A stretch of DNA of 24,272 bases from a virus. The position numbers were made by a program, and so were the translations under genes. The stretch spans positions 1 to 24,272 of IMG/VR virus record IMGVR_UViG_3300044731_001294, one strand, 5' to 3'. This document shows, piece by piece, positions 7,133 to 13,460 of the stretch (positions are counted from its first letter, which is position 1; each line of letters begins with the position of its first letter). The notes under the pieces were generated by a model. That model was not told the DNA's origin. It did no database searches and saw only the letters and a program-made list of their open reading frames with translations.

Positions 7133-7744
7133 TTACCAACTTCTTGAAGATTTAAGACCTAATTTTTTTCTATACCTAGAAACATTACAAGACCAATACC
7201 CCGCTGTTGTTCTATCTTTTTTCTGATCACATTTGTGTCTTGCTCTAAAAGATTTAGCACGAGATTTACTTGCGTTTCGTACTCTTAAATTAGGATCTCC
7301 AAAAGTAACTTTTTTCACACCACCACCTGGAGTTTTAACATACACAGCAAATTTCTTTGGGCCACCAGGAGTTCTAAAAGGACTTCCTAGTCTAACATTT
7401 TTTCCTCTATGTTTTGCTTCCATTAAATTTTCTTGAACTTCAAATGGTGCGTCCAACAAAACAACTTTACCATTGTCTAATGTAACAGATTCCCCCAAGT
7501 TTGATTCTACTAACCAAATATCGTCTTCATCTTCAAGATTTACATATCCAGAATAATATAAATCTCTAACTTCATTTATTAAATTAAAATAAGAATCGGA
7601 ATAAATTCTAAAAACATTTTCATTTAAAGGAATTGAGTTTTCCAAATGATATTTTAATTCTTCTGAAATTTCAGTTTGTTCTTTTAAAATCATTTTAGGT
7701 TTATATTCTTCTAATAAAACCTTTCTTACAATATTTTCTAACAT
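7133..7744 (-). CDS. Phage structural-type protein with basic Cys-containing C-terminus
   Basis: A 203-residue protein. The N-terminus (MLENIVRKVLLEEYKPKMILKEQTE) has the helical shared-peptide character and an I-L-K-E|Q-T junction at residues 19-24. The C-terminal 95 residues are basic and highly patterned: G-S-P-F-R-T-P-G-G-P-K-K-F-A-V-Y-V-K, F-G-D-P-N-L-R-V, S-F-R-A-R-H-K-C, and D-R-T-T-A-G-Y-W-S-C-N. From memory, this R-A-R-H-x-C...A-G-Y-W-S-C domain recurs in T4-like and other marine myovirus proteins linked to head assembly, though I cannot verify the annotation. The two Cys and the His could bind a metal. It is first in the minus-strand group 7744-5007. TATTTAT lies 26 nt upstream, further than usual. 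Confidence 0.65.
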   Translation of the reverse strand: MLENIVRKVLLEEYKPKMILKEQTEISEELKYHLENSIPLNENVFRIYSDSYFNLINEVRDLYYSGYVNLEDEDDIWLVESNLGESVTLDNGKVVLLDAPFEVQENLMEAKHRGKNVRLGSPFRTPGGPKKFAVYVKTPGGGVKKVTFGDPNLRVRNASKSRAKSFRARHKCDQKKDRTTAGYWSCNVSRYRKKLGLKSSRSW

Positions 7745-7822
7745 TATGATATATTTAGATATTTATTACTATAAATACATTGCAACTTATTTAAATAAAA
7801 CATATTTATAATAAAAAATCAT

Positions 7823-8380
7823 ATGAAAAGAGTTAGATTAACCGAAAGTGATCTTATAAAAGTTATAAAAAGAGTCCTTAAAGAAAATCAAATGCAACAA
7901 CCACAAGTTGCTGGTGAAACAAAAGAAAATAAAAAGAAAGAACCACCAAAACCAAGATGTGTTCCGGAAAATATGATCCCACTTGAAGAAATTGTTGGTA
8001 ATGCTGATGATTTTGTAAAATATTCTCCAGGAATTAAAAAAAGAAGAATGGGTGTTAATTCAATGGTTGATACATTAGGAATTTTAAATAATATTCGTTG
8101 GGCAAACGATATTAAGGATGGTGGGACACATTTGGCTTATGAAATGATGAATCATTTAAATCGTTTTAGAAATAAAAACTATCACGATGAAACAACAGGT
8201 GAATGTCATAAAGCTATGGATAAAATAGCTGAACTATACAAAGAAAATGAACACGGTACTGAATTAGTTAAGGATATTGAGAGGGTTTTAGCTCTTCAAA
8301 CAAAAGAAGATGAATTTACACCTTCAGCAAGAGCAAAAGAATATTTAAAACAATGTATTAATCTTGCAAAAGGACAATAA
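7823..8380 (+). CDS. Protein with the LTESDL...IKRVLKE N-terminal peptide
   Basis: A 185-residue protein. MKRVRLTESDLIKVIKRVLK followed by E-N is an archetypal copy of the shared peptide, ending in L-K-E at 19-21. A low-complexity linker rich in Q, K, E and P follows (23-45). The mature part is mostly helical and charged, with C46, C123 and C178 and a central H-x-x-R-F-R-N-K-N-Y-H segment. TATTTAT ends 13 nt before the ATG. Two hairpins follow the stop. No enzymatic motif recognised. In the packaging hypothesis the peptide and linker would be removed and the helical domain left in the head. Confidence 0.7.
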   Translation: MKRVRLTESDLIKVIKRVLKENQMQQPQVAGETKENKKKEPPKPRCVPENMIPLEEIVGNADDFVKYSPGIKKRRMGVNSMVDTLGILNNIRWANDIKDGGTHLAYEMMNHLNRFRNKNYHDETTGECHKAMDKIAELYKENEHGTELVKDIERVLALQTKEDEFTPSARAKEYLKQCINLAKGQ

Positions 8381-8397
8381 GAGTTTTTTTTAGGACC

Positions 8398-8415
8398 GTT
8401 ACCGGTTATGGTAAC
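8398..8415. other. Perfect 6-bp stem-loop upstream of the terminator
   Basis: GTTACC (8398-8403) and GGTAAC (8410-8415) form a perfect inverted repeat around GGTTAT. It lies between the stop at 8380 and the terminator at 8418-8449. Role unknown; it could be a 3' mRNA structure, a processing site or a protein-binding site. Confidence 0.45.
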
Positions 8416-8417
8416 AC

Positions 8418-8449
8418 AAAAAGGGACAATTCGCTACTGTCCCTTTTTT
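8418..8449 (+). terminator. Intrinsic terminator, possibly bidirectional
   Basis: GGGACA (8423-8428) pairs with TGTCCC (8438-8443), flanked by five A on the left and six T on the right, which lengthen the stem and supply the T-tract. It terminates the gene ending at 8380. Confidence 0.75.
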
Positions 8450-8478
8450 ATTTTGTGATATTTATAGTAAAAACAACT

Positions 8479-8712
8479 ATGATGAAACATTATTGGAAAC
8501 CCACACCAAAAAAGTGGAGAAGACTTGGGGACTCATTACTTGCTGTTGCTACCGTTATTGCAATTGGTGGTATTTGGCAATATGATAGTTTAAAAGAAAT
8601 TTTTACTCCAGAAGAAATAAAAACAATGATTACAACGTCAATTATATTTGGTGTTGTAGGAAAGTTTCTTACAAACTTCTTTAAAGAGGATGATTCCGAA
8701 CCCAAAGAGTAA
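8479..8712 (+). CDS. Small two-helix membrane protein, holin candidate
   Basis: I start it at the ATG at 8479 (or the adjacent one at 8482) because the TATTTAT element (8459-8465) lies inside the longer frame that opens at 8455. The product has about 76-77 residues: a basic aromatic N-terminus (KHYWKPTPKKWRRLGD), a first hydrophobic helix (LLAVATVIAIGGIWQY), a polar link, a second hydrophobic helix (TMITTSIIFGVVGKFL) and an acidic tail. Two membrane helices, small size and charged ends fit class II phage holins, but such features are generic. No endolysin is adjacent; the nearest lysozyme-like gene is at 12692-13444. A terminator follows. Confidence 0.55.
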   Translation: MMKHYWKPTPKKWRRLGDSLLAVATVIAIGGIWQYDSLKEIFTPEEIKTMITTSIIFGVVGKFLTNFFKEDDSEPKE

Positions 8713-8732
8713 TTATTTGTAGTTTTTTTACT

Positions 8733-8760
8733 CCCCTCCCATAAAGAGGGGTTTATTTTT
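8733..8760 (+). terminator. Intrinsic terminator after the holin-like gene
   Basis: CCCCTC (8733-8738) pairs with GAGGGG (8746-8751) over a 7-nt loop and is followed by the T-rich tract TTTATTTTTT. Confidence 0.8.
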
Positions 8761-8772
8761 TAATATTTTTTG

Positions 8773-8780
8773 TATATTTG
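8773..8780 (+). promoter_or_regulatory. TATATTTG -7 element directly upstream of a short gene
   Basis: TATATTTG is an exact TAnnTTTG match, 6 nt before the ATG at 8787, so the predicted transcript would be leaderless or nearly so. No convincing TTG at -33 is seen. Confidence 0.45.
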
Positions 8781-8786
8781 TACTCT

Positions 8787-8942
8787 ATGAGTGAGAAAAA
8801 AGTTAAAAAACCAGTAGAACATAAGAAATTTGAGAGAACAATTACCTTTGAGGATAGCATTATTATCTGGAAATACGACAATCATAAGACAAATACAGGT
8901 CCATATGAGGTAGAAATCAAACAAGTAAAGAAAAAGGGTTAA
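8787..8942 (+). CDS. Small basic hypothetical protein (51 aa)
   Basis: An ATG-to-TAA frame encoding 51 residues that begins MSEKKVKKPVEHKKFERTIT. A Lys-rich start is followed by a short beta-type stretch (TFEDSIIIWKYDN) and a Lys-rich end. It lies between a terminator (8733-8760) and the next gene (8960), in exactly the free space, with a promoter element just upstream, which supports it as real. The charge suggests nucleic-acid or polymerase binding, but no family is recognised. Confidence 0.6.
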   Translation: MSEKKVKKPVEHKKFERTITFEDSIIIWKYDNHKTNTGPYEVEIKQVKKKG

Positions 8943-8959
8943 TTATAGTATTTATACAT

Positions 8960-9406
8960 ATGAAGTTATTACCCATTTTAAGTGAAATAATAGACAAAAA
9001 AGCCCTTATTTCGACTTTAAAATCAATGGATTATAGTGAAAAAGAGGCTAAAAATGAGTTAAAATTGCACCTAGATAGGGTAAAAAACCTTCCAGAAACG
9101 TTAACTGGGTACCGAATTTTGGTTGTAAATGACAAAAAAGACATCAATTTAGATGAAATTGGGTCACATTTTAGTGAAAATAAGGTAGAATTGTTGTCAA
9201 ATCACTCATTTTGTACCGGTTGTGGTGAAAAATACTACCTAATTACAGCAAAAATACCCAAAAAAGAGGTAGATTTACAAGAAATGCTTAAAAATAACAT
9301 ACTTTACCCTAATGAATTTGAGATTACAGTAAAAAATAAGGGAAAAAACGTAAAAATTGTTAAAATTGAGGAAATTAATACCGAAAATGACTATTTTTTC
9401 TTATAA
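8960..9406 (+). CDS. Hypothetical protein with CTGC pair
   Basis: A 148-residue protein. The N-terminus MKLLPILSEIIDKKALI has an L-S-E at 7-9 and could be a short relative of the shared peptide. The rest is mixed alpha/beta and Lys-rich, with a single C-x-x-C (F-C-T-G-C-G-E-K) around residue 85. TATTTAT ends 4 nt before the ATG. The 3' end overlaps the convergent membrane-protein gene by 16 nt. Function unknown. Confidence 0.65.
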   Translation: MKLLPILSEIIDKKALISTLKSMDYSEKEAKNELKLHLDRVKNLPETLTGYRILVVNDKKDINLDEIGSHFSENKVELLSNHSFCTGCGEKYYLITAKIPKKEVDLQEMLKNNILYPNEFEITVKNKGKNVKIVKIEEINTENDYFFL

Positions 9407-9621
9407 TTGTTTAAAATATCGTTAAAAAGTTTCATTTGTTCTTTAAAATCATCAATTTTTGGTAATTTTTTATTATTTTTGACTAAATTTTGGGTTTGCG
9501 TTAGGGTTTTTAACATATTAAACAACGATTTACCCCATTTTTTCCAAAAAAAGTACATTATACCACCAATTATTGCTAATTCAACAACTAAAACTAATAA
9601 AACGATTAATAATGCTAACAT
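9391..9621 (-). CDS. Small single-span membrane protein
   Basis: A 76-residue protein: a strongly hydrophobic N-terminal helix (residues 2-26, LALLIVLLVLVVELAIIGG) with W-K-K-W-G-K just after it, then a charged, Lys-rich, probably coiled C-terminal half. This N-in or signal-anchor layout is seen in i-spanins and other phage lysis accessory proteins, but also in many others. A frame on the opposite strand (9407-9637) mirrors it; I prefer this one because it shows a coherent membrane protein layout. Confidence 0.5.
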   Translation of the reverse strand: MLALLIVLLVLVVELAIIGGIMYFFWKKWGKSLFNMLKTLTQTQNLVKNNKKLPKIDDFKEQMKLFNDILNNYKKK

Positions 9622-9674
9622 ATTTGATAATTTTTAATAAAAAATAGTTATTTTAAACAATTTTGTCAATAATA

Positions 9675-10241
9675 TTATCTAATTATTGTCAAATGACCGT
9701 GATCTTCTATTTTTCCATCATTACCAAAGACATTAAACTTCATTTTCCATATATAAACACCTTCTGTACACATTTTATTATCAAAAGTACCGTCCCAACG
9801 ACCATTTGGGTTGTTAGATTCCCATACAACCTCACCCCAACGGTTAAAAATATAAAATTCAAACCCGTTTACATCAAATCCTTCAGTCATAACTGGTCCA
9901 AATAGTTGATTATGTTCGTTCCCATCTGGTGTAAAGCAGTTTGGAATCCAGTAAATGTTCCCAGGACAGTCTGTAACAAGTACTTGTAAGGTTTCTTCAA
10001 CATAACAAGGACCATTTTCTCTTTTTACAACAATATTATATGTCCCAGCTTGATTAAAAGTATATATTAAGTCTTCTGATAGGTAAGTATCACCATTTAC
10101 AGACCATATATTTGATCCGTCACCACCTGAAATTGTTGTATATGTGACTGTTTTAGTTTGTCCGGCACACAATTCAAAGGTTTGTTGTCCTAAAACAATT
10201 AACGATGTTATTAAAAACCATATGAAAAGTAAATATTTCAT
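9675..10241 (-). CDS. Secreted protein with C-terminal CHU_C (T9SS type B sorting) domain
   Basis: A 188-residue protein. Residues 1-20 are a signal peptide (MKYLLFIWFLITSLIVLGQQ), about 21-91 a PKD/Ig-like domain (T-Y-N-I-V-V strand, C25, C79, C92), and about 95-188 a gliding-motility-associated C-terminal domain. Diagnostic parts of that domain are I-P-N-C-F-T-P-D-G-N-E-H-N (99-111), F-Y-I-F-N-R-W-G-E-V-V-W (129-140), G-R-W-D-G-T (147-152), and E-G-V-Y-I-W-K-M (160-167). In Bacteroidetes this domain directs outer-membrane passage by the type IX secretion system and surface attachment, normally at the end of very large adhesins. Here it is attached to one small domain. It is the last gene of a three-gene cassette; its ATG overlaps the previous stop (TAATG). 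Confidence 0.85.
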   Translation of the reverse strand: MKYLLFIWFLITSLIVLGQQTFELCAGQTKTVTYTTISGGDGSNIWSVNGDTYLSEDLIYTFNQAGTYNIVVKRENGPCYVEETLQVLVTDCPGNIYWIPNCFTPDGNEHNQLFGPVMTEGFDVNGFEFYIFNRWGEVVWESNNPNGRWDGTFDNKMCTEGVYIWKMKFNVFGNDGKIEDHGHLTIIR

Positions 10242-10822
10242 TAGTTATGTTGTATAGGTGACAATGTTGGCGTTCCATATACTGGTACAAGAACAGATGT
10301 TGTAAATGTACAACCAGCAGAACCTACTGTATATGTAACGGTTGATGTTGCGTTAGTACCATTTGTTACGTTATCAGGACAAAACTGGTTGCCAACCACT
10401 CCAGTTCCAGACCAAGTACCACCAACTGGTGCGCCAACAAGGGTTACACAAGGATCTGACTCACAAAATGGTCCTAAAGCTGTGATTGTTGGTATAACCT
10501 GATAAATCAACACATTTAAGTTTACAGGGGTTGCAGGACAGTTTGCTGGAGGTGGTGAAGAATATGTCACAGAAACACCATTTGTGATTAATCCAGGGGC
10601 TGCGGTTGACCAGTTTACAGAAATACTATTAGTTCCTTGACCGGTTGTTATTACTCCAGGAGCAGCAACTGTCCAAGTATAAGTACCTGAACCAACTGAA
10701 GGTATTGTGTAAGTTGATAGTGCTGTTGATTGATAACAAACCGTATCAGGGTTAACTGTTGATAATTGTGATAATGAAATACTTGAAATCATTGTCATTA
10801 AAATAAATAAAACTTTTTTCAT
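10241..10822 (-). CDS. Secreted Ig/PKD-like repeat protein
   Basis: A 193-residue protein with a signal peptide (MKKVLFILMTMISSISLSQ), then two beta-sandwich-like repeats rich in Thr, Val, Gly and Pro. The first (about 25-105, with T-Y-T-W-T-V near its start) resembles PKD-like Bacteroidetes surface domains. The second (about 110-190, with C-E-S-D-P-C-V-T-L...G-G-T-W-S-G-T-G-V) matches the G-G-x-W-S-G-x-G-V core common in Flavobacteriia adhesins. The C-terminus ends L-S-P-I-Q-H-N, almost the same tail as the upstream gene product (L-G-P-I-T-H-N). It sits in the middle of the secreted cassette, co-transcribed, and has no T9SS domain of its own. Confidence 0.75.
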   Translation of the reverse strand: MKKVLFILMTMISSISLSQLSTVNPDTVCYQSTALSTYTIPSVGSGTYTWTVAAPGVITTGQGTNSISVNWSTAAPGLITNGVSVTYSSPPPANCPATPVNLNVLIYQVIPTITALGPFCESDPCVTLVGAPVGGTWSGTGVVGNQFCPDNVTNGTNATSTVTYTVGSAGCTFTTSVLVPVYGTPTLSPIQHN

Positions 10823-10828
10823 AATAAT

Positions 10829-11422
10829 TTAATTGTGTGTTATTGGTCCCAAAACAATTGGGACTGTGTTTATTGTTCCGTTAAATACGGTAAATGGTGT
10901 TGCTAAGTCACAAGTACTACTTATATAACTCCCCCATAGACCATCTGAACCGGGAGTGACTTGTAATAATAAGTTTTGTGGTGTACATACATTTGCAACA
11001 GTTAGTGTTACACAAAATGTCCATACACAAGAACCCGCGTCTCCAAAATCGTTTCCTGGGTTACCATCAACCGATAAATCAAAAAAGTATCCAGGACCAA
11101 CAGTAACTATTGGTGTTGTTGTAGATGTTACCGATGTTCTCCATACCCATTGACCTCCTGTTGCATTTCCTCCACAATTTGCGGGTGCGGTTTGTGGGGC
11201 AACTGAAGCCCAACCTGGACCTAATGTTAAATCAAACCCCTCAATCCAATTGGTTCCTGCTTGGGTGTAACCATTCATTGTATAACACATTGTAACGGTT
11301 TGTCCAGGTAAATAAGTCCCACCAACTGGAGGTGGAGTTAGAGTAAAAGATTGTGTCCCATTACATTGACTAAATGTATTAAAAGTAAAAAATAACAATA
11401 ATATTGTAATCAAACATTTCAT
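10829..11422 (-). CDS. Secreted adhesin-type N-terminal domain protein
   Basis: A 197-residue protein with a signal peptide (MKCLITILLLFFTFNTFSQ). It is followed by one beta-rich, Gly/Thr/Pro-rich domain with six Cys and a striking pattern (W-I-E-G-F-D-L-T-L-G-P-G-W near 62-74; D-L-S-V-D-G-N-P-G-N-D-F-G-D near 114-127; D-G-L-W-G-S-Y). I recall this pattern as an N-terminal domain of large Flavobacteriia surface proteins ending in CHU_C. It is first in the cassette 11422-9675, with TATATTTAT 6 nt upstream of the ATG. The cassette looks like a host adhesin cut into three separately secreted pieces. Confidence 0.7.
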   Translation of the reverse strand: MKCLITILLLFFTFNTFSQCNGTQSFTLTPPPVGGTYLPGQTVTMCYTMNGYTQAGTNWIEGFDLTLGPGWASVAPQTAPANCGGNATGGQWVWRTSVTSTTTPIVTVGPGYFFDLSVDGNPGNDFGDAGSCVWTFCVTLTVANVCTPQNLLLQVTPGSDGLWGSYISSTCDLATPFTVFNGTINTVPIVLGPITHN

Positions 11423-11503
11423 CTAATAATAAATATAAATTAAATGTAATAAGATACAGTTTTAGTATTGTTAAATGAATATTTCTTGGTTATTATTTAT
11501 TAT

Positions 11504-11782
11504 ATGCAAAGAAAGAAATATCTACAAAAAATTTTAGACACAGCACTTAAAAATAGAATAACAAATATGTTTGGTGAAAATAGTTATATAACAATAACAA
11601 ATCTTATTTATGTTAAAAGTAAAGATAACTATATGATTAATGCAATATTACATATTGACGATCTTGAGGCTGATTTAGAATTAATAAGAGATGGTGCACC
11701 TCTAATCATTAAACAAGCGTGGACAGTTGTTGGTGATAAAAAACCAATAATGGTTAATTTTTCTGTTGATATTCCAGAATAA
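11504..11782 (+). CDS. Small hypothetical protein
   Basis: A 92-residue protein starting MQRKKYLQKILDTALKNRI. I use the ATG at 11504 because TATTTAT (11494-11500) ends 3 nt before it and would otherwise lie inside the coding region. An N-terminal amphipathic helix is followed by a beta-rich segment with several Ile and Asp residues. The gene overlaps the convergent one at 11754 by 29 nt. No family recognised. Confidence 0.55.
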   Translation: MQRKKYLQKILDTALKNRITNMFGENSYITITNLIYVKSKDNYMINAILHIDDLEADLELIRDGAPLIIKQAWTVVGDKKPIMVNFSVDIPE

Positions 11783-11939
11783 GACCCATTTCAATTAAAC
11801 TCTTTATTGTTTTATTTTCTGGAACCTTAATATAATAATTATTACCCTCATTTCTAAAAAATGCCCATCCGGTTAAAACCGTATGTAGATGATTATATGT
11901 TTCTTTGTCTTTTACTTGATATACTTTTAGTCCCACCAT
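11754..11939 (-). CDS. Small hypothetical protein (61 aa)
   Basis: A 61-residue protein (MVGLKVYQVKDKETYNHLHT at its start) with an alpha/beta pattern. Its start overlaps the end of the gene at 11927-12508 by 13 nt, read in a different frame, which is typical of translational coupling and supports it as a real gene. Convergent 29-nt overlap with the plus-strand gene ending at 11782. Confidence 0.5.
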   Translation of the reverse strand: MVGLKVYQVKDKETYNHLHTVLTGWAFFRNEGNNYYIKVPENKTIKSLIEMGLILEYQQKN

Positions 11940-12508
11940 CTTTCAATTTTTTGTTCTAATAATTTAAATAATAATTTTCTTGCTTTTTCTTGATTATGTC
12001 TTGCAACCAAATAACAAAGAGTATCTTTTTCTAGACCTTTACCAAATTCTTTTAAGACTTTTCTAACACTTGATGGATATTTTTTTAAAAACTCATCATA
12101 GTTTTCACTTAAAACAGTCTTTTTCATTTCTTTTAAATTAGGGTTATCCTCAACTGGGATAAAATCAAATTCAGTTTCACTGTAATCAAGATGTTCCATA
12201 CCATAATAATCTTCTTTTACTCTTTCAAGTAAGTTAAGTACAATTGTCATATCACGATTATCTCTGTCAATTTCAGTATGACGGTTTGCGTAGATTATTT
12301 CTTCTCTTTGAAACTCTATTTTTTTTTGTAAGATATTATAGATATACCAACCATCCCAGTCTTTATCTTTGTATAAAGTTGGCATCCATTTGACTATGTT
12401 TTTTACTCCTGTGATAAAGTAACGCACTCTCCAATGTAAGTTTCTCCATAACCAATTTCTATCCCACGCAGAATCATTTGGTGGTATCAGTTTTTTGTAA
12501 TTTTTCAT
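11927..12508 (-). CDS. Conserved phage-type hypothetical protein, Trp-rich N-terminus
   Basis: A 193-residue protein. The first 65 residues are rich in Trp and Arg (W-D-R-N-W-L-W-R-N-L-H-W-R-V-R-Y-F, then D-K-D-W-D-G-W-Y-I-Y), followed by helices with charged repeats. I recall the W-R-x-R-Y-F...D-x-D-W-D-x-x-Y-I-Y arrangement from hypothetical proteins of many large phages; no function is known. It overlaps the preceding small membrane protein gene by 35 nt and the following gene by 13 nt, so 12695-11754 is one coupled unit. Confidence 0.65.
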   Translation of the reverse strand: MKNYKKLIPPNDSAWDRNWLWRNLHWRVRYFITGVKNIVKWMPTLYKDKDWDGWYIYNILQKKIEFQREEIIYANRHTEIDRDNRDMTIVLNLLERVKEDYYGMEHLDYSETEFDFIPVEDNPNLKEMKKTVLSENYDEFLKKYPSSVRKVLKEFGKGLEKDTLCYLVARHNQEKARKLLFKLLEQKIERWWD

Positions 12509-12695
12509 TTTGTTCTTCTCTATACTGCAAATATAAAGAAAAAATTACTAAAAAGTTAACAAAAACACATAAAAAAGTTTCAAGTAAATAATGCCAATTT
12601 GTTTGTGTCATAGATACGTGGGTTCCAAACCACATAAAAGAACCGTATTTATTCATTAATTGAATAATTAAATACTTAAAAAACTTAACCATCAT
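12474..12695 (-). CDS. Small membrane protein
   Basis: A 73-residue protein with one clear transmembrane helix (about 37-58, LLETFLCVFVNFLVIFSLYL), a weakly hydrophobic N-terminus and a charged, Glu/Lys-rich tail. Its ATG overlaps the stop of the lysozyme-like gene (ATGA at 12692-12695), and its 3' end overlaps the next gene by 35 nt. Being coupled to a lysozyme-like gene, it could be a lysis helper, but nothing specific shows this. Confidence 0.5.
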   Translation of the reverse strand: MMVKFFKYLIIQLMNKYGSFMWFGTHVSMTQTNWHYLLETFLCVFVNFLVIFSLYLQYREEQNEKLQKTDTTK

Positions 12696-13444
12696 ATTTC
12701 CGGGTTTCTAATTAGATTTGCAACTTTCTCACTTCTAATTCTTGAGTTTGCTCTATCTTTAATTGCAAGATCAATTAATTCTTTATTTGACATACCTTTT
12801 TTTACACCATTTTCCAAGCTTTTAGCAAAAGTTTGAAAAAATCCGGGGCCATTCCAACTTGCATATGACATATGAATTAAAAGTCCTTTGTTTTTTAATA
12901 TTTTATTTTTTGTTTTATTGTCTTTAACATAATTTTCCATATTTCTATCAAAATAATGTTTCATAATTTTTGCCGCCAAGTTTTCTAACCTTTCTTCTAA
13001 TGCACCACCTCTATATCCCCATTTCCATTCTTTACAAAAATTTTTTATACCATCTTTTTTCTTTTCATTATCAATTATTCTAAAAAATTTTTTACCATTT
13101 TCAGTAGATTCAATATTACCATTAAACCTATCTAAACCAAACATAGTTTCTGTTGATTTACCCATTCCTTTAGTTGGGTGTCCACATACAGGATTCCAAT
13201 AACCACCTTCTAATTTATCAATAACTTTTCTAGTAATCTTCATCCAATTACTATCAACATCGCCTTCTAATTCATCATCAGACTCTTCTTCTTTATTTTT
13301 TAAAACATCACCTAATTTATCTTCAATTTTGTCGACATTAATTTTTTTATTTTTTAATTTTTCTACATCAACACCTAAAATTTTGGCTATTAATGAAAGA
13401 ATAAAATCTTTTAACTCTGATTCTGTAAGTAAAACTTTTTTCAT
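12692..13444 (-). CDS. Lysozyme-like protein with the shared N-terminal peptide
   Basis: The start is placed at the ATG at 13444 rather than 13474, because TATATTTAT occupies the stretch between them and MKKVLLTESELKDFI is the shared N-terminal peptide. The 250-residue product has an acidic linker to about residue 65. It then has a domain with K-L-E-G-G-Y-W-N-P (about 79-87) and T-E-T-M-F-G-L-D (about 99-106), reminiscent of the E-G-G-Y...G-x-T-x-x-G-I core of GH108-type phage lysozymes. Late in the protein, Y-A-S-W-N-G-P-G-F-F-Q (about 195-205) resembles the N-x-G-P-x-x-A-x-x-x-Q segment of their C-terminal domain. The Glu in L-E-G-G-Y would be catalytic. With the N-terminal peptide this would be a virion-associated peptidoglycan hydrolase rather than a free endolysin. 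The family call is tentative. Confidence 0.5.
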   Translation of the reverse strand: MKKVLLTESELKDFILSLIAKILGVDVEKLKNKKINVDKIEDKLGDVLKNKEEESDDELEGDVDSNWMKITRKVIDKLEGGYWNPVCGHPTKGMGKSTETMFGLDRFNGNIESTENGKKFFRIIDNEKKKDGIKNFCKEWKWGYRGGALEERLENLAAKIMKHYFDRNMENYVKDNKTKNKILKNKGLLIHMSYASWNGPGFFQTFAKSLENGVKKGMSNKELIDLAIKDRANSRIRSEKVANLIRNPEI

Positions 13445-13460
13445 ATATAATAAATATATC

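Noticed and set aside
9407-9637. Plus-strand open frame opposite the small membrane protein
   Set aside because: It mirrors the minus-strand frame, follows the stop of the previous gene directly, and has a less coherent protein pattern.
11468-11503. Longer start for the small gene at 11504
   Set aside because: It would include the TATTTAT element 3 nt before the inner ATG.
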